This document shows, piece after piece, positions 25,500-33,994 of a stretch of DNA of 36,672 nt (the first letter of the stretch is position 1; each line of letters starts with the position of its first letter). Below the pieces are notes generated by a model. That model was given only the letters and a program-made list of their open reading frames with translations. It did not search any database and was not told the origin of the DNA. Position numbers and translations under genes: made by a program. The stretch lies in assembly GCA_018816555.1 (NCBI GenBank), contig JAHIVT010000155.1, positions 1-36,672 on the forward strand, written 5' to 3'. The DNA comes from Pseudomonadota bacterium. GTDB taxonomy: Bacteria > Desulfobacterota > Desulfobulbia > Desulfobulbales > SURF-16.

Positions 25500-26774
25500 A
25501 TGCGTTGGCGACCCGATTTCATCATCCCATTCCTTGCTCTTATTCTCTGTCTAGGGGGGCAATCTCTGACCCATGCGGAGGGCAAGTTCAACCTCAAACC
25601 CGGGGCCAAGGGCAAAAACTGCCTGAACTGCCACGACGGTTTTGAGGAAATTCTCAAAAATCCCTTTGTGCATAGCCCGGTCAAGAGCTGGGATTGCGTT
25701 GGATGCCACAACCCCCATGCGGCATCACACGACAAATTTCTGGACGCAGATCCCAAGGATATCTGCGTCCGCTGCCATACCAAGGTCTTCCCTGACAATC
25801 CGGTCAGCACCCACAAGGTTGCCGCCGACGGCAACTGCGTGAACTGCCATGATCCCCATGCGGCAAAATTCAAATTCAATCTCCTCAAGGGCGGCAGCGA
25901 ACTCTGCAGTGAGTGCCACAAGGCCCTGGGTGAGCGCATTGCCGCAGTGCAGTTCAAGCATGCGCCGGTGGAAAAGGGGTGCGTCAACTGCCACGATCCC
26001 CACGCTTCGGCCGCCGCCGGAAAACTGCTGAAGGATAATGTGCCAGGCCTCTGTATCAAATGCCACGACACGGAAAAAATCAATTTCCAGAAAAAGCATA
26101 TGAACTATCCCATGGCGGGCACGCGCTGCACCGCCTGCCATAACCCGCACGGCTCAAACCAGCGGGGACTGCTGTACGACAAGGTGCACAATCCTTTTGC
26201 CAACAGGAAATGCAACCAGTGCCATGAGGGGCCGTCTTCCCCCACTCCTCTCAAATTGAAGGCCGGCGGCTTTGAACTGTGCCGCGGCTGCCACAGCAAT
26301 ATGATCAATGAGACCCTGGCCCAGAACCGTCTGCACTGGCCTCTGCTCGATCGCAACGGCTGTCTGAACTGCCACAATCCCCATGCCTCCGACCAGAAGG
26401 GGCTGTTGGCGGGGCCGATTATGGATGTGTGCGGCAAATGCCATGTCGACACGATTAACAAACTGAAAACAGTAAAAAGCAAGCATCCCCCGGTTGAGGA
26501 AGGAACATGCATGGCCTGCCATCTGGCCCATTCATCGAATCAGGGCCTGCTGCTGAACAAACCGTCTGTTATTGATATTTGCGGGGAGTGCCATGACTGG
26601 CAGAAGCATTCCACCCATGTCATCGGGGATGAGGCGAAAGACCCGAGGAATCCGAATCTCACGGTGACCTGCCAGAGCTGCCATCGGGCACACGGCACGG
26701 ACGCCGATAAAATGCTGCTTTCTCCGACCCAGACGGAAATGTGCACTAAATGCCACAAGGAATTCAAGAGGTAA
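25500..26774 (+). CDS. 16-haem c-type cytochrome (paired CXXCH repeats)
   Basis: The start ATG follows AAGGA. The 424-residue protein has a signal peptide (to THA/E) and 16 CXXCH motifs in the same alternating pattern as the 26-haem protein (VNCHDPHA..., ELCSECH...; LNCHNPHAS..., DVCGKCH...), that is eight units. The two are probably paralogues expanded to different lengths. It may be the periplasmic partner of the conduit, handing electrons from periplasmic carriers to the 26-haem protein, but the side of the membrane cannot be read. It ends 4 bp before the NHL gene. Confidence 0.93.
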   Translation: MRWRPDFIIPFLALILCLGGQSLTHAEGKFNLKPGAKGKNCLNCHDGFEEILKNPFVHSPVKSWDCVGCHNPHAASHDKFLDADPKDICVRCHTKVFPDNPVSTHKVAADGNCVNCHDPHAAKFKFNLLKGGSELCSECHKALGERIAAVQFKHAPVEKGCVNCHDPHASAAAGKLLKDNVPGLCIKCHDTEKINFQKKHMNYPMAGTRCTACHNPHGSNQRGLLYDKVHNPFANRKCNQCHEGPSSPTPLKLKAGGFELCRGCHSNMINETLAQNRLHWPLLDRNGCLNCHNPHASDQKGLLAGPIMDVCGKCHVDTINKLKTVKSKHPPVEEGTCMACHLAHSSNQGLLLNKPSVIDICGECHDWQKHSTHVIGDEAKDPRNPNLTVTCQSCHRAHGTDADKMLLSPTQTEMCTKCHKEFKR

Positions 26775-26778
26775 GCGA

Positions 26779-27681
26779 ATGCCGATAAAATTGCTCTACA
26801 CACTTCTTTTCATGTTGATGGCGCTTGCCCCGGCCGCATCATTTGCCGAACAGGCGATACTCTTTCAGCCGGTGGTCTCCATTTATGCGGACGCGGAGGG
26901 CCAGGGGCTGCTGAACCCGGAAGGAGTGGCCTGCTCGGACAATACCCTGATAATCGCTGACACGGGAAATAATCGTCTCCTGCAGTACATGGTCAAGGTT
27001 GACACTGTGGAATTTGCTTCTCAGATCAAGGTCTCCCAGTTGACCAATCCCATCAGGGTGCAGGTCAATTCCCAGGGAGAGATTTTTGCGCTGGACGGTA
27101 AGAATCGCCGCATAGTCCGCCTGAAAAAAGATGGACAGTTTGCGGGGAATCTCGACTTGAAAGGTGTGCCGCCTGACACCGGCGCCACCATTGTTCCCAG
27201 AAGTTTTAAAATTGACCAGGAGGACAATATCTTCGTTCTTGATATTTTTTCCGGCCGGGTGATCGTGCTCAACCCGCAGGGCGACTACCTGCGGCAGATT
27301 CCCTTTCCGAAAGAATTCGGGTTTTTCTCCGATCTCGCAGTGGATCGTGGCGGGAGCGTCTATCTGATCGACAGCGCCAACTCAATGGTCTATTCCGCGG
27401 CCAAGGAGGCAACCGACTTTCTTCCCCTGTCAAAAAGTCTGAAGGAGTACATGAACTTTCCCACCTGCATCACCACGGACAACCGGGGAGTTCTCTATGT
27501 CACCGACCAGAACGGCGGCAGCATCATTCTCCTCGGTCTGGACGGCTCTTTCCGCGGCAGAAAAGCGGGGTTCGGCTGGAATGAGGGCCTGCTGAACTAT
27601 CCCGCCGCGCTATGCATCAACAGCGCAGGACATGCATTTGTCGCCGACAGGGACAACAACCGGGTCCAGGTTTTCCGCTAG
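26779..27681 (+). CDS. Secreted NHL-repeat propeller protein
   Basis: The 300-residue protein has a signal peptide (to SFA/E) and NHL blades: LLNPEGVACSDNTLIIADTGNNRL, IRVQVNSQGEIFALDGKNRRI, FKIDQEDNIFVLDIFSGRV, LAVDRGGSVYLIDSANSMV, CITTDNRGVLYVTDQNGG and LCINSAGHAFVADRDNNRVQVF, six in all. It is the last gene of the operon and similar in type to the protein at 13687. NHL proteins in cytochrome clusters are thought to scaffold or dock cytochromes. No catalytic motif. Confidence 0.88.
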   Translation: MPIKLLYTLLFMLMALAPAASFAEQAILFQPVVSIYADAEGQGLLNPEGVACSDNTLIIADTGNNRLLQYMVKVDTVEFASQIKVSQLTNPIRVQVNSQGEIFALDGKNRRIVRLKKDGQFAGNLDLKGVPPDTGATIVPRSFKIDQEDNIFVLDIFSGRVIVLNPQGDYLRQIPFPKEFGFFSDLAVDRGGSVYLIDSANSMVYSAAKEATDFLPLSKSLKEYMNFPTCITTDNRGVLYVTDQNGGSIILLGLDGSFRGRKAGFGWNEGLLNYPAALCINSAGHAFVADRDNNRVQVFR

Positions 27682-27709
27682 AGGCTACCCTGCAAGCAGA
27701 AATGCATGA

Positions 27710-27741
27710 GGCGTTACGGTCACAGGACTGTAGCGCCTTTT
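27710..27741 (+). terminator. Probable terminator of the conduit operon
   Basis: GGCGTTAC (27710-27717) pairs with GTAGCGCC (27730-27737, one G-T wobble), followed by TTTT and a second short T run. Confidence 0.5.
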
Positions 27742-27820
27742 CGCATTTTAGCGGGGGAGAAAAACGGTACGACCCGCCATCACTACAACATTTTCACAGC
27801 AATGGGGCAAGTGCCCGGCT

Positions 27821-30800
27821 TCACCCCTGCTCCTCCACATTCCCAACAGCTCCGCACCTTTCTTCAATGAGTTCCCTGACACCCTGCATGGTGGGCTCCA
27901 GGGCAGGAAAACTTTGCCCCTTGCTCAGGTCCAGCTCGGCCTGCTCAAGATAAACGGCCCGAATGGCCCCCAGAACATCCCTGGCGAAACTGTACATGTT
28001 CTTGTCAAGATCAGTGCCGGAGAAATAGCGCTGTCCGAAAATGACTCTGGCGGCGTTGTCAACGAAGATAATCGCCGCTCTTTCTTCACTGACCCGAGAG
28101 ATGACAGCTGAAATTTCAACCACGACCTTTTCCCCCGAGCTGTTCAGCAGGGCGAGGGGGATCTTATCAAGCAGAGTCGGAATCTTCAAAATCTCGGCAT
28201 CGTACTCATGCCTGATAAAGCGTCCCGGTGAAAACCCGGGGTATTGGTGTTCAAGCTCGGCGAGGAGATTTTGAAATTCCGCGGTATTGTATTGCCCGCC
28301 CAGCATCAGGGCATGGGCGCGGTCGGCAATCTTTGCTGCCTGGCCGATTTCCTCCCATCTGCTGACCTGTTGCGTAAGGGCTGCTTCCCCTTCTGCCGGA
28401 AGGAGATAGGGCAGAAGGCTTTCCCGATGTTGATAGATGGCCTCCACATTTTTTCCCATGAGATTGACGCCCACGGAAATGGGGGTGGAGAATTCCAGGT
28501 ACAGGTTATCATCGGTATTGATGATGCCGTCAGCGCCAAATGCCTCCATGCCTTTTTTGCCCAGGACAAAATAGCTGAGAAAATCGGTGGCGGATCCCAT
28601 CATCACCGGGGTGAGATCATCATGAATCGCCGGAAACGAGATGCGCTTCTGCAGCTGCTGCTCATCAATGATAATCGGGCAGTTGCTGCCGATGATCTCC
28701 GCATCATACTGGGTGAGCCAGGCCATGGTATACTTGAAGCTCCGGGAAAAGGTTTTCACCACGGACTGCAGGTCGGCAACGCTCAGTTCATAGATAGGCA
28801 ACCACTGGCACATGACGCCGCCGTACTCGAGGTGCTCGGAGGCCAGCTTGAAATACTCGGCGGTGTAAAGATAACCGGAGCCCTGGGTCCAGGGGTGGAT
28901 GGGGTCGGCTGTGATGACGTCATACTTCTTTTTCGTGGTCATCAGAAAATTACGGCCGTCGTTAAAGACGATCTTCAGCTTCGGATTATCCAGCACATGG
29001 TTGTTGTACCTGGCAAAGGTTCTGGCCGCGCCCACCACATTGGGCTCTATCTCGGCCAGGGTCAGCTCTTCCACCGAGGGGTGTATGGAGGTTGCGCCCA
29101 GGGTCATGCCGGTGCCAAGTCCCACCACCAGCACCTTTTTCGGATCTTTGTGCAGGAGCATGGGCAGATGCCCCAGAGTCAGCTGACACTGGCGGTCTTT
29201 CAGTGAGGCCGAGGCGACCACCTTGCCGTTGACCAGCACCGCCTGGTTGCCGCCCTTGATTTTGATGGAGCTTATCGTTGAATTGACGCCCTCATGATAA
29301 AAGAGGACATCGGTATTATCCAGGGCGTCCTGCTTCCTTTCCGGCGAATCATAGGATTCGGCCTGATTATTCTGAAAAATGGCAAAGTACTTGGCATTCC
29401 ACATGCGGAAGACGTCAGGTTTTGCCACCAGAAAAAGCAGAGCAGCCAGGGTCGCGCCGACTATCGCCATGTTGACAAACTTTCTGTTATGGAGGCTGGC
29501 AATGACCAGCAGGCCGAAGCCGAAATTGATCACGGTCAACAGCTGAAGTGATCTTTCAATGCCGAATACATAAATCAGCACAAAGCCGCTGACAGCGGAG
29601 CCGAGAATGGCGCCGACCGTGTTATAGGTCATCACCCCGCCCACCGCATGACCTATTTTGCGCTGATAGGCAATATTGACTCTGCCGGCAATGGGAAAAG
29701 CCAGGCCCATGAAAAAGGCAGGGCCTACCATATAGAAAAAGGCCAGGGCCAGATTGGCCAGTTGCCGGGCGTGGAACACGTCAAGGCCGCGGCCCAGAAA
29801 ATAGTTGCTCAAATGGATGGAATTCGTCGGCAGATCAAGGATATAGAATGTCACAACAAGCGCTGCAATGCCGATAATGCATTGCACCATACCAAAACCA
29901 AAAATCAATTTTGCCACATCCGTATCTTGAGCGGGATGCAGTCTTCTCAGCCACCCGTAGGCCTCACTGCCCAACGCGATACCGGAGAGAAAGGCCACCA
30001 GCATGATGCTGAAGCCGTAAACACTGGTGCCGATGGTCAGGGTGAGAATCCGCGTCCATAACACCTCATACCCCAGGGCGCAGAAGCCGCTGATGCCGAT
30101 GCCCAGCAGAACCAGGCGGGCGGAAAAGAGATTATTAACCGTCCCGGCCGGGGCGGTGCCATTATCCTGTTGAAAATCCTTGCCTTGAGCCGTCTGGCCT
30201 TCCTCCCTTTCCAGGGAGGCGATGACCTGCGCCACCTTATCCTGCAGCAGGATGCTTGCCAGACCGATAACCGTGTTGATGACGATTGCCGTGTGCAGCG
30301 TCAGGCTGACAGAGAAAAAGCGCAGCAGAAAGAAACCGGCCGCGCCGGTGCCGATAACCGCACCCAGTGTATTCACGCCGTAAAGCCGTGAGAGTTTCGT
30401 GCCGATATTTCCGGAATGGCTGGTAACGAACCGGGTGAGCACGGGCAGAGTGCCGCCCATGAGGGTGGTGGGCACAATCAGCGCAAAAATGGCAAAGAGA
30501 ACCCGCACACAGGTGAGATAGATTTTCGAACTTTCCGCACCCTGCACCAGAAAGATATACACGGAAGGATAGATCTTCATCAGAACAATGAAGCACAGGG
30601 CGGACAGGGCAATGCCCAACTCAAGGAACCCATAGAAACGCAAAGGCTTTTTCAGGGCATCGACCCGTTTGCCAATGAGATAACTGCCAAGGGCGAGCCC
30701 GCCCATGAAAACGGAGAGGACGGTGGTCACGGCCAGATGGGTGCCGCCGAAGATCAGGCTGAGTGACCTGACCCACACAACCTCATAGATGAGTGCCGCC

Positions 30801-30853
30801 GCACCGGAAAGGAAAAACATCAGATAGACAAGGCTCAGAAGCAGTTGCCGCAT
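27821..30853 (-). CDS. Membrane MFS-like / spermidine-synthase-like fusion protein
   Basis: The ATG at 30853 follows AAGGAG. Of the 1010 residues, the first ~490 form two blocks of hydrophobic helices, each opening with a GAAALIYEVVWVRSL / GFCALGYEVLWTRIL motif. Residues ~500-790 form a spermidine-synthase-like methyltransferase fold with VLVVGLGTGMTLG, a TLAEIEPNVV acidic strand, NDGRNFL and ADPIHPWTQGSGYLYT. A C-terminal region of about 200 residues is not recognised. Such fusions are widespread in Desulfobacterota and their substrate is not established; aminopropyl transfer is a family expectation only. It is convergent with the conduit operon. The GGTGTG-type details of true SpeE are not all visible. 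Confidence 0.8.
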   Translation of the reverse strand: MRQLLLSLVYLMFFLSGAAALIYEVVWVRSLSLIFGGTHLAVTTVLSVFMGGLALGSYLIGKRVDALKKPLRFYGFLELGIALSALCFIVLMKIYPSVYIFLVQGAESSKIYLTCVRVLFAIFALIVPTTLMGGTLPVLTRFVTSHSGNIGTKLSRLYGVNTLGAVIGTGAAGFFLLRFFSVSLTLHTAIVINTVIGLASILLQDKVAQVIASLEREEGQTAQGKDFQQDNGTAPAGTVNNLFSARLVLLGIGISGFCALGYEVLWTRILTLTIGTSVYGFSIMLVAFLSGIALGSEAYGWLRRLHPAQDTDVAKLIFGFGMVQCIIGIAALVVTFYILDLPTNSIHLSNYFLGRGLDVFHARQLANLALAFFYMVGPAFFMGLAFPIAGRVNIAYQRKIGHAVGGVMTYNTVGAILGSAVSGFVLIYVFGIERSLQLLTVINFGFGLLVIASLHNRKFVNMAIVGATLAALLFLVAKPDVFRMWNAKYFAIFQNNQAESYDSPERKQDALDNTDVLFYHEGVNSTISSIKIKGGNQAVLVNGKVVASASLKDRQCQLTLGHLPMLLHKDPKKVLVVGLGTGMTLGATSIHPSVEELTLAEIEPNVVGAARTFARYNNHVLDNPKLKIVFNDGRNFLMTTKKKYDVITADPIHPWTQGSGYLYTAEYFKLASEHLEYGGVMCQWLPIYELSVADLQSVVKTFSRSFKYTMAWLTQYDAEIIGSNCPIIIDEQQLQKRISFPAIHDDLTPVMMGSATDFLSYFVLGKKGMEAFGADGIINTDDNLYLEFSTPISVGVNLMGKNVEAIYQHRESLLPYLLPAEGEAALTQQVSRWEEIGQAAKIADRAHALMLGGQYNTAEFQNLLAELEHQYPGFSPGRFIRHEYDAEILKIPTLLDKIPLALLNSSGEKVVVEISAVISRVSEERAAIIFVDNAARVIFGQRYFSGTDLDKNMYSFARDVLGAIRAVYLEQAELDLSKGQSFPALEPTMQGVRELIEERCGAVGNVEEQG

Positions 30854-31433
30854 AGGTACTCCTTGAGATGATATTTATTATCAGACAGGTGGTTTGCTGC
30901 GACTCAAGACAAGGCTTTCTGCTGACAATCGCTCCTTCCTTCCCTCTCATCGCCACCGCAAAGCTTTACCATCTACATGATAGGCAATAACCATGCCCGC
31001 AGGCAACATATATAAAAACATAATAGTAACAGATTATTACAGGTTTAAGACATCCTGCCGCTGCCCGTCTGCTGGGTAAAACCAGCCATATGCCTATATC
31101 AGGATAGGGGATATCGCCAGATTGGGAATTTGCAACAACAAGGGCAGATAGCTGGACTTCCTCTACCTGATTTCATTATGGCGATGGCAAGATATTTGGT
31201 TGGTGAAGCGTGATAACACAATAATACAAGAAAAAATCCGATGCCCTTCTGCTCGGAGATAATCGTAATTCTCTCGTAATACTTCTCTATCAGGCCGTCA
31301 AAGCACAGGACTTCAATGATAGTTGTGAACACTACAGGAGATCTTCTCTGTGCAGCAGTGACTGGTCTCCGTCACCTTCACACAACGGGACGGGATGACC
31401 CTGCATGTCTGCAAGACACTTGATCGGTGAAAG
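30854..31433. other. Intergenic region, nothing assignable
   Basis: These 580 bases separate the spermidine-synthase-like gene from the TOPRIM-like gene, both on the minus strand. A 77-codon minus frame at 31099-31332 shows no ribosome-binding site and no family I recognise. The stretch is AT-rich and may hold the promoter of the gene starting at 30853. Confidence 0.4.
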
Positions 31434-32138
31434 TTATTCGTTTATAATTCCAAGAGTATGTTTGGTATCACCTTCGAATCGAATGGCCTCTGGGCAGCGA
31501 GACGACACACCAGCCGTACAATGAACCCATCCCTTCACTATGGCAAGCAGGCTATTCTTATACTTAGCCGTTTCCTTTCTCAATCTGCCACCTTTGCGTC
31601 GCACGAGGCGGTGCGGCCGCCTCTGGACAAGCAGCATTCCTGGATTTTCCCTGCACTCGATGGGAAGGTTTTCATCAGCCACCTCAGGATGGAGAGCACA
31701 CAGAACCCAGGTTTCCAAGTCTTGCGAGGGGACGCATAGAACGACATTGGGGGGCAAAAATTCGCCGCCGAGCAATGAGGTCAAGTGATTGCGTATCCAA
31801 TCACAGGCGTTTTTTGCAGGTGGGCAAGGTCCCTTGAATAAGGGTGTTTTGAAGTCGGGATCAGTCGCAACATCGGCGTCAATGTGGACGATAAGGCAAT
31901 CCGCCTGCTTGAGTGCTTCATCGCGTCCGGCAGGACCACCCATTCTTTTTCCGACGCACCAATCGCGGACACCTTTCCAGCCATCGGAAAGATTGGTGTC
32001 CAATCCGTCGGCATAGGCAGAAGAAGGTGGTTGGATATACCTGGGGATGAAATCTTCCCCTCCCAGCCAATAATCGATCAGCCCTTCGATAACGATTTGA
32101 TCCGTGGGGCCTTCGGTGACAAAATAGATGCGCTTCAT
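31434..32138 (-). CDS. TOPRIM-like protein (putative defence nuclease)
   Basis: The ATG at 32138 overlaps the AAA gene's TGA by one base (TGATG), so the frame starts there and not upstream. In the 234-residue protein the N-terminus KRIYFVTEGPTDQIVIEGLI has the TOPRIM-type acidic residue (Glu9), and LIVHIDADVATDPDF has Asp87-x-Asp89. That order (E, then DxD) fits TOPRIM/DUF4276/RloB-like proteins. Partnered with an SMC-like ATPase it resembles PARIS, RloAB or OLD/Gabija-like anti-phage modules. Exact family not determined. The region after residue 180 is basic (RPHRLVRRKGGRLRKE) and may bind nucleic acid. Confidence 0.75.
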   Translation of the reverse strand: MKRIYFVTEGPTDQIVIEGLIDYWLGGEDFIPRYIQPPSSAYADGLDTNLSDGWKGVRDWCVGKRMGGPAGRDEALKQADCLIVHIDADVATDPDFKTPLFKGPCPPAKNACDWIRNHLTSLLGGEFLPPNVVLCVPSQDLETWVLCALHPEVADENLPIECRENPGMLLVQRRPHRLVRRKGGRLRKETAKYKNSLLAIVKGWVHCTAGVSSRCPEAIRFEGDTKHTLGIINE

Positions 32139-33325
32139 CAGATGTTCGTGGGCACACCGCCGAAGGTGCCCATGACCCATTGCTGGGACAGAGGAACGCC
32201 TTCGTCCGCTTTGTTAAGCAACTGCTCACTTACTTCAACTCGATGCACGACGGTTTTCCCCTGCCTGCTACGCTCCACGGTGAAAAGTCGAATGGCATCA
32301 TTGCGCAGTGGTAAACCGTCCAAGACCAGAGGGTTATGAGAGGTGAGAAGAAGTTGCCGATCCTGTCGCGCCATCACCCATTCGCAAAGATTGCGAGTCA
32401 GGGCCTTGGCCAAACGCGGATTGAGCGAGTGATCGAAGTTATCCACAGCAAAAACAGGTGGGGATTCGGAATGATGGACAAGCACCATCATGAACAGGAC
32501 ATATAGAGCCCCTTCGCTGGCGTCATACCCGGATAGCATGTTCCTGCCGTCCGCCATGAAACGATCCCGAAAGCGCAGAATTCTGGTCGGTTGCGGGATG
32601 TTCTTCGACACCGGTACCTCATCCGGTTTGGTCGCGCCCAGTCCATTTGCCCAATCAATCAAATTCAACACTGATTCACGGAACTCCGCCCGTTCAGAGA
32701 GGAGGGGGATCCGAATAAATACATCCCTGACCGCCTCGGCAAGGCGTCCGCCGCTCAGTCCAACCGGTTCACGGCTTTGCGGGTCGGTATCAAGCCCGCG
32801 CAGGGTCGCTGTGTCGGGGGAGTAGATCGCAAACTGACGCAGTTCCTTCAGCAATCTGCCTGCAAGGCTTTCTTCCGGGAGTTCCACAGCCTTGAGGGCA
32901 GCATATCCGGAGTAGGGATCAAGTCGGATTTTCTTTAACCGTTGGGAACGCCCGACAAGCTTCGTCGTTCCCTCAATCAATAATTCTGTTTTGAAACGCC
33001 AGGCAGGTTCCGGTTTATCCAGGGGATTGAAAAGCCCCACGGAGAATTCCGCGCCCTCGTTAGAGGCTGTGAAGCGAATCGCGGAAGGTTGCCGACTGCC
33101 TTTAAAGCTTGATTTATAGAGAGCAGGTAGTCCTGGCCTAACGCCACGCCGCAGCAAGGCTTCATCGTCAACCCGACCGTTGGCGGCGGCACCGAGCACG
33201 CCGAGGGCCTCCAACAGGTTGCTTTTCCCGCTGCCGTTGGCACCAATGAAGACGTTGACAAGGCCAAGGTCAACACTTACATCCTCAAGCGACTTGAATG
33301 ATTTGATTTTGATTGTGCTTAACAT
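32138..33325 (-). CDS. AAA/SMC-like ATPase (AAA_21 type), putative defence partner
   Basis: The 395-residue protein has an N-terminal RecF/SMC-like start (IKIKSFKSLEDVSVDLG), Walker A GANGSGKS (28-35), an ABC-type signature-like LSGYDASEG (264-272), a Walker B region VFAVDNFDHSLNP with Asp295-Asn296 where Asp-Glu is usual, and a TSHNP H-loop near 334. It is translationally coupled to the TOPRIM-like gene downstream. In AriA/AriB (PARIS) and RloA/RloB pairs the ATPase acts as sensor and cage for the TOPRIM effector. The Asn in place of the catalytic Glu may mean slow or no hydrolysis. Confidence 0.85.
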   Translation of the reverse strand: MLSTIKIKSFKSLEDVSVDLGLVNVFIGANGSGKSNLLEALGVLGAAANGRVDDEALLRRGVRPGLPALYKSSFKGSRQPSAIRFTASNEGAEFSVGLFNPLDKPEPAWRFKTELLIEGTTKLVGRSQRLKKIRLDPYSGYAALKAVELPEESLAGRLLKELRQFAIYSPDTATLRGLDTDPQSREPVGLSGGRLAEAVRDVFIRIPLLSERAEFRESVLNLIDWANGLGATKPDEVPVSKNIPQPTRILRFRDRFMADGRNMLSGYDASEGALYVLFMMVLVHHSESPPVFAVDNFDHSLNPRLAKALTRNLCEWVMARQDRQLLLTSHNPLVLDGLPLRNDAIRLFTVERSRQGKTVVHRVEVSEQLLNKADEGVPLSQQWVMGTFGGVPTNI

Positions 33326-33563
33326 AATCCCGCCAATCTTGACAATGATGGGAAAGATGCCACTTAAAAAAAGACAAAAAAGGCCTCTCCCCCTGCACTT
33401 TTATCGGGGTTGGGCAATACTTGTCAACCGAAAAAGGCTAGAAGTTCTCCTGAGAAGAAACTTTTTTGCCTCATCAATGGAAAACAGTCGCATCTTCTGG
33501 AACGACACACCGTCGGTTATTGAAGAAACATTGACCAAGGGAAAGGTGACCTAAAAACAAAAA

Positions 33564-33593
33564 AAGGAGTCAACCGTAAACGGCTGACTCCTT
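33564..33593 (-). terminator. Terminator of the minus-strand tRNA unit
   Basis: A 13-bp stem (AAGGAGTCA-CCG type, one A-C mismatch in this orientation) with loop TAAA; read on the minus strand it is followed by a T-rich run (TTTTTTGTTTTT). It lies just after tRNA-Glu. Confidence 0.8.
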
Positions 33594-33602
33594 GAATTTC
33601 CT

Positions 33603-33680
33603 TGGCGTCCCCAAGGGGATTTGAACCCCTGTTGCCGGCGTGAAAGGCCGGTGTCCTGGACCTGACTAGACGATAGGGAC
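33603..33680 (-). tRNA. tRNA-Glu (UUC)
   Basis: Read on the minus strand, GTCCCTA pairs with TGGGGAC (one G-U), the anticodon stem CCGGC/GCCGG holds loop CTTTCAC with anticodon TTC, and the T-arm AGGGG-TTCAAAT-CCCCT is perfect. CCA is encoded. It is second in the Lys-Glu unit. Confidence 0.95.
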
Positions 33681-33685
33681 TTAAT

Positions 33686-33761
33686 TGGTGGGTCGTGCGC
33701 GACTCGAACGCGCGACTCTCTGCTTAAAAGGCAGATACTCTACCGACTGAGTTAACGACCC
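33686..33761 (-). tRNA. tRNA-Lys (UUU)
   Basis: On the minus strand the acceptor GGGTCGT pairs with ACGACCC, the anticodon stem TCTGC/GCAGA holds loop CTTTTAA with anticodon TTT, and the T-arm CGCGC-GTTCGAGT is complete. CCA is encoded. It is five bases upstream of tRNA-Glu. Confidence 0.95.
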
Positions 33762-33778
33762 CTACACAAGAAGCGGTT

Positions 33779-33807
33779 TTTTTACATCAGTCGATTTCTT
33801 TTGTCAA
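33779..33807 (-). promoter_or_regulatory. Sigma-70 promoter of the tRNA-Lys/tRNA-Glu unit
   Basis: On the minus strand, a perfect -35 TTGACA (33802-33807), 17-bp spacer and -10 TAAAAA (33779-33784). Confidence 0.7.
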
Positions 33808-33994
33808 CCCTCTTTTAATCTATTTATTTTTTTTTGTCCATATCAAGTAGAATCCACCTGTTTTTTTTCCTCTGGAAAATCCCTTGAGATAGCCGAGCAG
33901 GTCTGCTATTCTTGCCCATCTGGATTGAGTATGAAAATCATCTCTAATGAAAATCTTCACTTCACATAACTTTTACCTTTAAGGTCTTACCCAT

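Noticed and set aside
28244-29206. 320-codon plus-strand frame opposite the spermidine-synthase-like gene
   Set aside because: His/Gln/Gly-rich low-information translation; the minus-strand gene has clear domains and a good start signal.
31099-31332. 77-codon minus-strand frame in the 30854-31433 gap
   Set aside because: Cysteine cluster near the end (ICPCCCKF) looked like a zinc ribbon or transposase scrap, but there is no supporting second motif or start signal.
33477-33554. 25-codon frame MENSRIFWNDTPSVIEETLT... before the tRNA terminator
   Set aside because: It reads like a protein N-terminus and may be a gene remnant, but is too short and lacks a ribosome-binding site to call.
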